From Liolophura sinensis (taxonomy: Eukaryota > Mollusca > Polyplacophora > Chitonida > Chitonidae): 64,000 nt of DNA. The stretch lies in the NCBI RefSeq assembly GCF_032854445.1, contig NC_088302.1, forward strand, positions 35,656,191 through 35,720,190. Direction: 5' to 3'. Under the pieces are notes generated by a model. It worked only from the letters and a program-made list of their open reading frames with translations. It did no database searches and was not told the origin of the DNA. Shown here in pieces: positions 62,291-64,000 of the stretch (positions are counted from its first letter, which is position 1; the number at the start of each line of letters is the position of its first letter). The position numbers and the translations under genes were made by a program.

Positions 62291-64000
62291 ATCCAATGAC
62301 CCCGTTTACTTTTTTATCATAATTTTGTATTACCATGGTGCAAAAAGAACGATAAGTACATAGTAAAGACACGATAAGAACTGTATTCCGATTTAAGACC
62401 GAGGAAACTTAAGCAGTAAGGATTTAATCGAAAGTTGTTTAATCTGTTTGTTTAAACAGCAATAACAACATTACGTAACAGGGGCTTCATTAAAAAATAT
62501 GACTTTATTACTAGCTTGTGCTACTGTTTTTTCTTGATACACCAGGTTCTTAAACATGAATACCAAAAAAAAAAAGGGAGGCGTTAAACGAAGTGAAACG
62601 ATCACGGTGGCCAGTGATATGCGTTTTCCGAATTATATACGTATAGACTGAAAAAATCACAACTGTCAAATCCGAATGCTATTTCGGATCACGCTGGAAA
62701 ATAATGCACGCATGCGCCATCGGTGTAAAGTCCATTGTACATCGCGACGCATGTAATCCATATGTGTGACTAGTGACTCGTGACGTATGACCACAGCTCA
62801 AACCGCTTTTCTTTAAATATCTGTTTCAGTCGATTTCTCGTGACTGGCTAAAAATCGTGTACTTTACAGCTGTTTTATATAAAATTATAAATATGTGATA
62901 TGCATGAGGGAGAAGTGAGGAGCAATTGAAGAAACTGTAACTTTGATAATTTCCCAAGAGTGGGAAAAAGAAGAAACTGAGGCAGCCGTTAAGACAACGG
63001 TCAGCGATAGAGTTTCCTATGCGGATGGCTAGAGACGAAGATGAAATATAGAGAATGGCTGTGTCATGACAGAACCGGCCGTATTTTTGTTGTGATGGAG
63101 ATAGGTTTTCTTGTCAGATGTCAATGTTGAGATGGTCCAGACCCCGGCATAGCGGCCAGAGAGAGTTATAGCCTCGCTAGAACCGTCCGCCAAAATAACG
63201 ACTAAAGGAGATTTGTTACCCTTTCCAGTGGGCCACGTGGGAAATCAAAGGCAGCAAGCTCACTGGCAATTAATGGCGCGTTATGTTGGGCATAATTACC
63301 TCCGTCCAAATTTAATAATACTACCAAGGGTATCAGTTATTTCATCTGCAACAGACTGCGCCGCTAGCCAAACCAGTTGTGACAGAAATGAAAACTTTTC
63401 GCCTCTCTTATCGGGAGGAGGTCCATACTAATTGCGTTTCGTTCTCAAGGGTACAATACCAAGCTTACCTGACGTCCACTTCAACTATTTTCCAGTCACT
63501 TCCGTTTCGTTTAAAGTTACATCTCCCCTATTTCTTATCAACACTCTTGCCAGAAAATCAGAAAAATCTAGCTGATTAAATAACTCTGAATTATTCACAA
63601 TAGCTGACCCACAAAAACGTTTTCCATACAACTTCAGCTGTTTTATATTTTTTTTTTTAATTTTTTTTCAGGGCTGCTTTTTTCCGCCTTCAGTAAATGG
63701 ACATGAATGATGACTCGCCTGTTGACGACGTGGCGATATGACTTCATTCCCTTTATCTATCACTTTTATTTAAAATAATATAATTTTCTAACATGAACAT
63801 GAACATCTGTTGAATGTGGTGACAAGATTTCCTGTTTCACCCAAGAGATAATAATTTTCCAGGCAAAAACAATAAAATTAATGTCAGATTTCGAGCACAA
63901 ACTAAATTGAATATATAGCAATTAATGTATATAAGATAAAAATGATCCATATACTCAAGCAATGCGGGACGTAAAAAGTTTTCTTGCAAACAAAATCAGC
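62291..64000. other. Unassigned sequence upstream of the visible Phox2 exons
   Basis: This interval should be the intron upstream of the homeodomain exon. I searched the - strand for a Phox2-like N-terminal exon with a phase-1 donor and found none. AT-rich, with T-runs near 63650. Confidence 0.5.

Noticed and set aside
62667-62761. - strand ATG followed by MDY, resembling the start of Phox2
   Set aside because: The following residues (MRRDVQWTLH...) are unlike Phox2, and no phase-1 donor closes the frame.
63463-63600. Strong - strand donor GTCAG|GTAAGC as the end of the missing Phox2 first exon
   Set aside because: The phase-1 frame that would be needed has a stop six codons upstream. It could only be an untranslated exon, for which there is no other evidence.

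Overview
This is an AT-rich animal genome window with few, widely spaced genes. Several things point to an invertebrate, most likely a mollusc or another lophotrochozoan: intron-split genes with GT/AG junctions, many tRNA-derived SINE copies with AAAT-type tails, MITE-like inverted-repeat elements, long (TA)n tracts and two long minisatellites. I cannot name the species.

Two developmental transcription factor genes can be read with confidence, and they converge. The first is an ovo/shavenbaby (OVOL) zinc-finger gene on the + strand. Its five coding exons run from 37410 to 44065, all junctions keep frame, and they give a complete 495-residue protein with an N-terminal SNAG-like motif and four C2H2 fingers. 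The second is a Phox2 paired-like homeobox gene on the - strand (53426-61953). Three coding exons are present, and the N-terminal exon lies beyond the right edge or was not found. About 9 kb separates the two stop codons. In the middle Phox2 exon, the frame that reads the homeodomain and the frame that gives a family-like Gln/Asn-rich tail differ by one base. Two GT donors 4 bases apart mean both readings can join the last exon in frame.

Layout: 0-5.7 kb is non-genic with a SINE fragment and nested inverted repeats. 5.7-7.5 kb is a 42-bp minisatellite and 13.8-16.1 kb a 39-bp minisatellite; both periods are multiples of three, so they create long open frames that are probably not genes. 17.7-31 kb is SINE- and MITE-rich. 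31-36.9 kb has no recognised gene. 36.9-44.5 kb is ovo, with a TATA box and an NRF1-like site upstream and a motif-rich block in intron 1. 44.5-53.1 kb is the intergenic region, with SINEs, an unassigned open frame next to CTCF-like motifs and a GC-richer block. 53.1-62 kb is Phox2, and 62-64 kb is unassigned sequence upstream of the exons seen.

Nothing in the sequence shows the two genes working together. By family, ovo acts in epidermis and germ line, and Phox2 in visceral/autonomic-type neurons. Outside these genes almost all open frames look like chance products of AT-rich or repetitive DNA.
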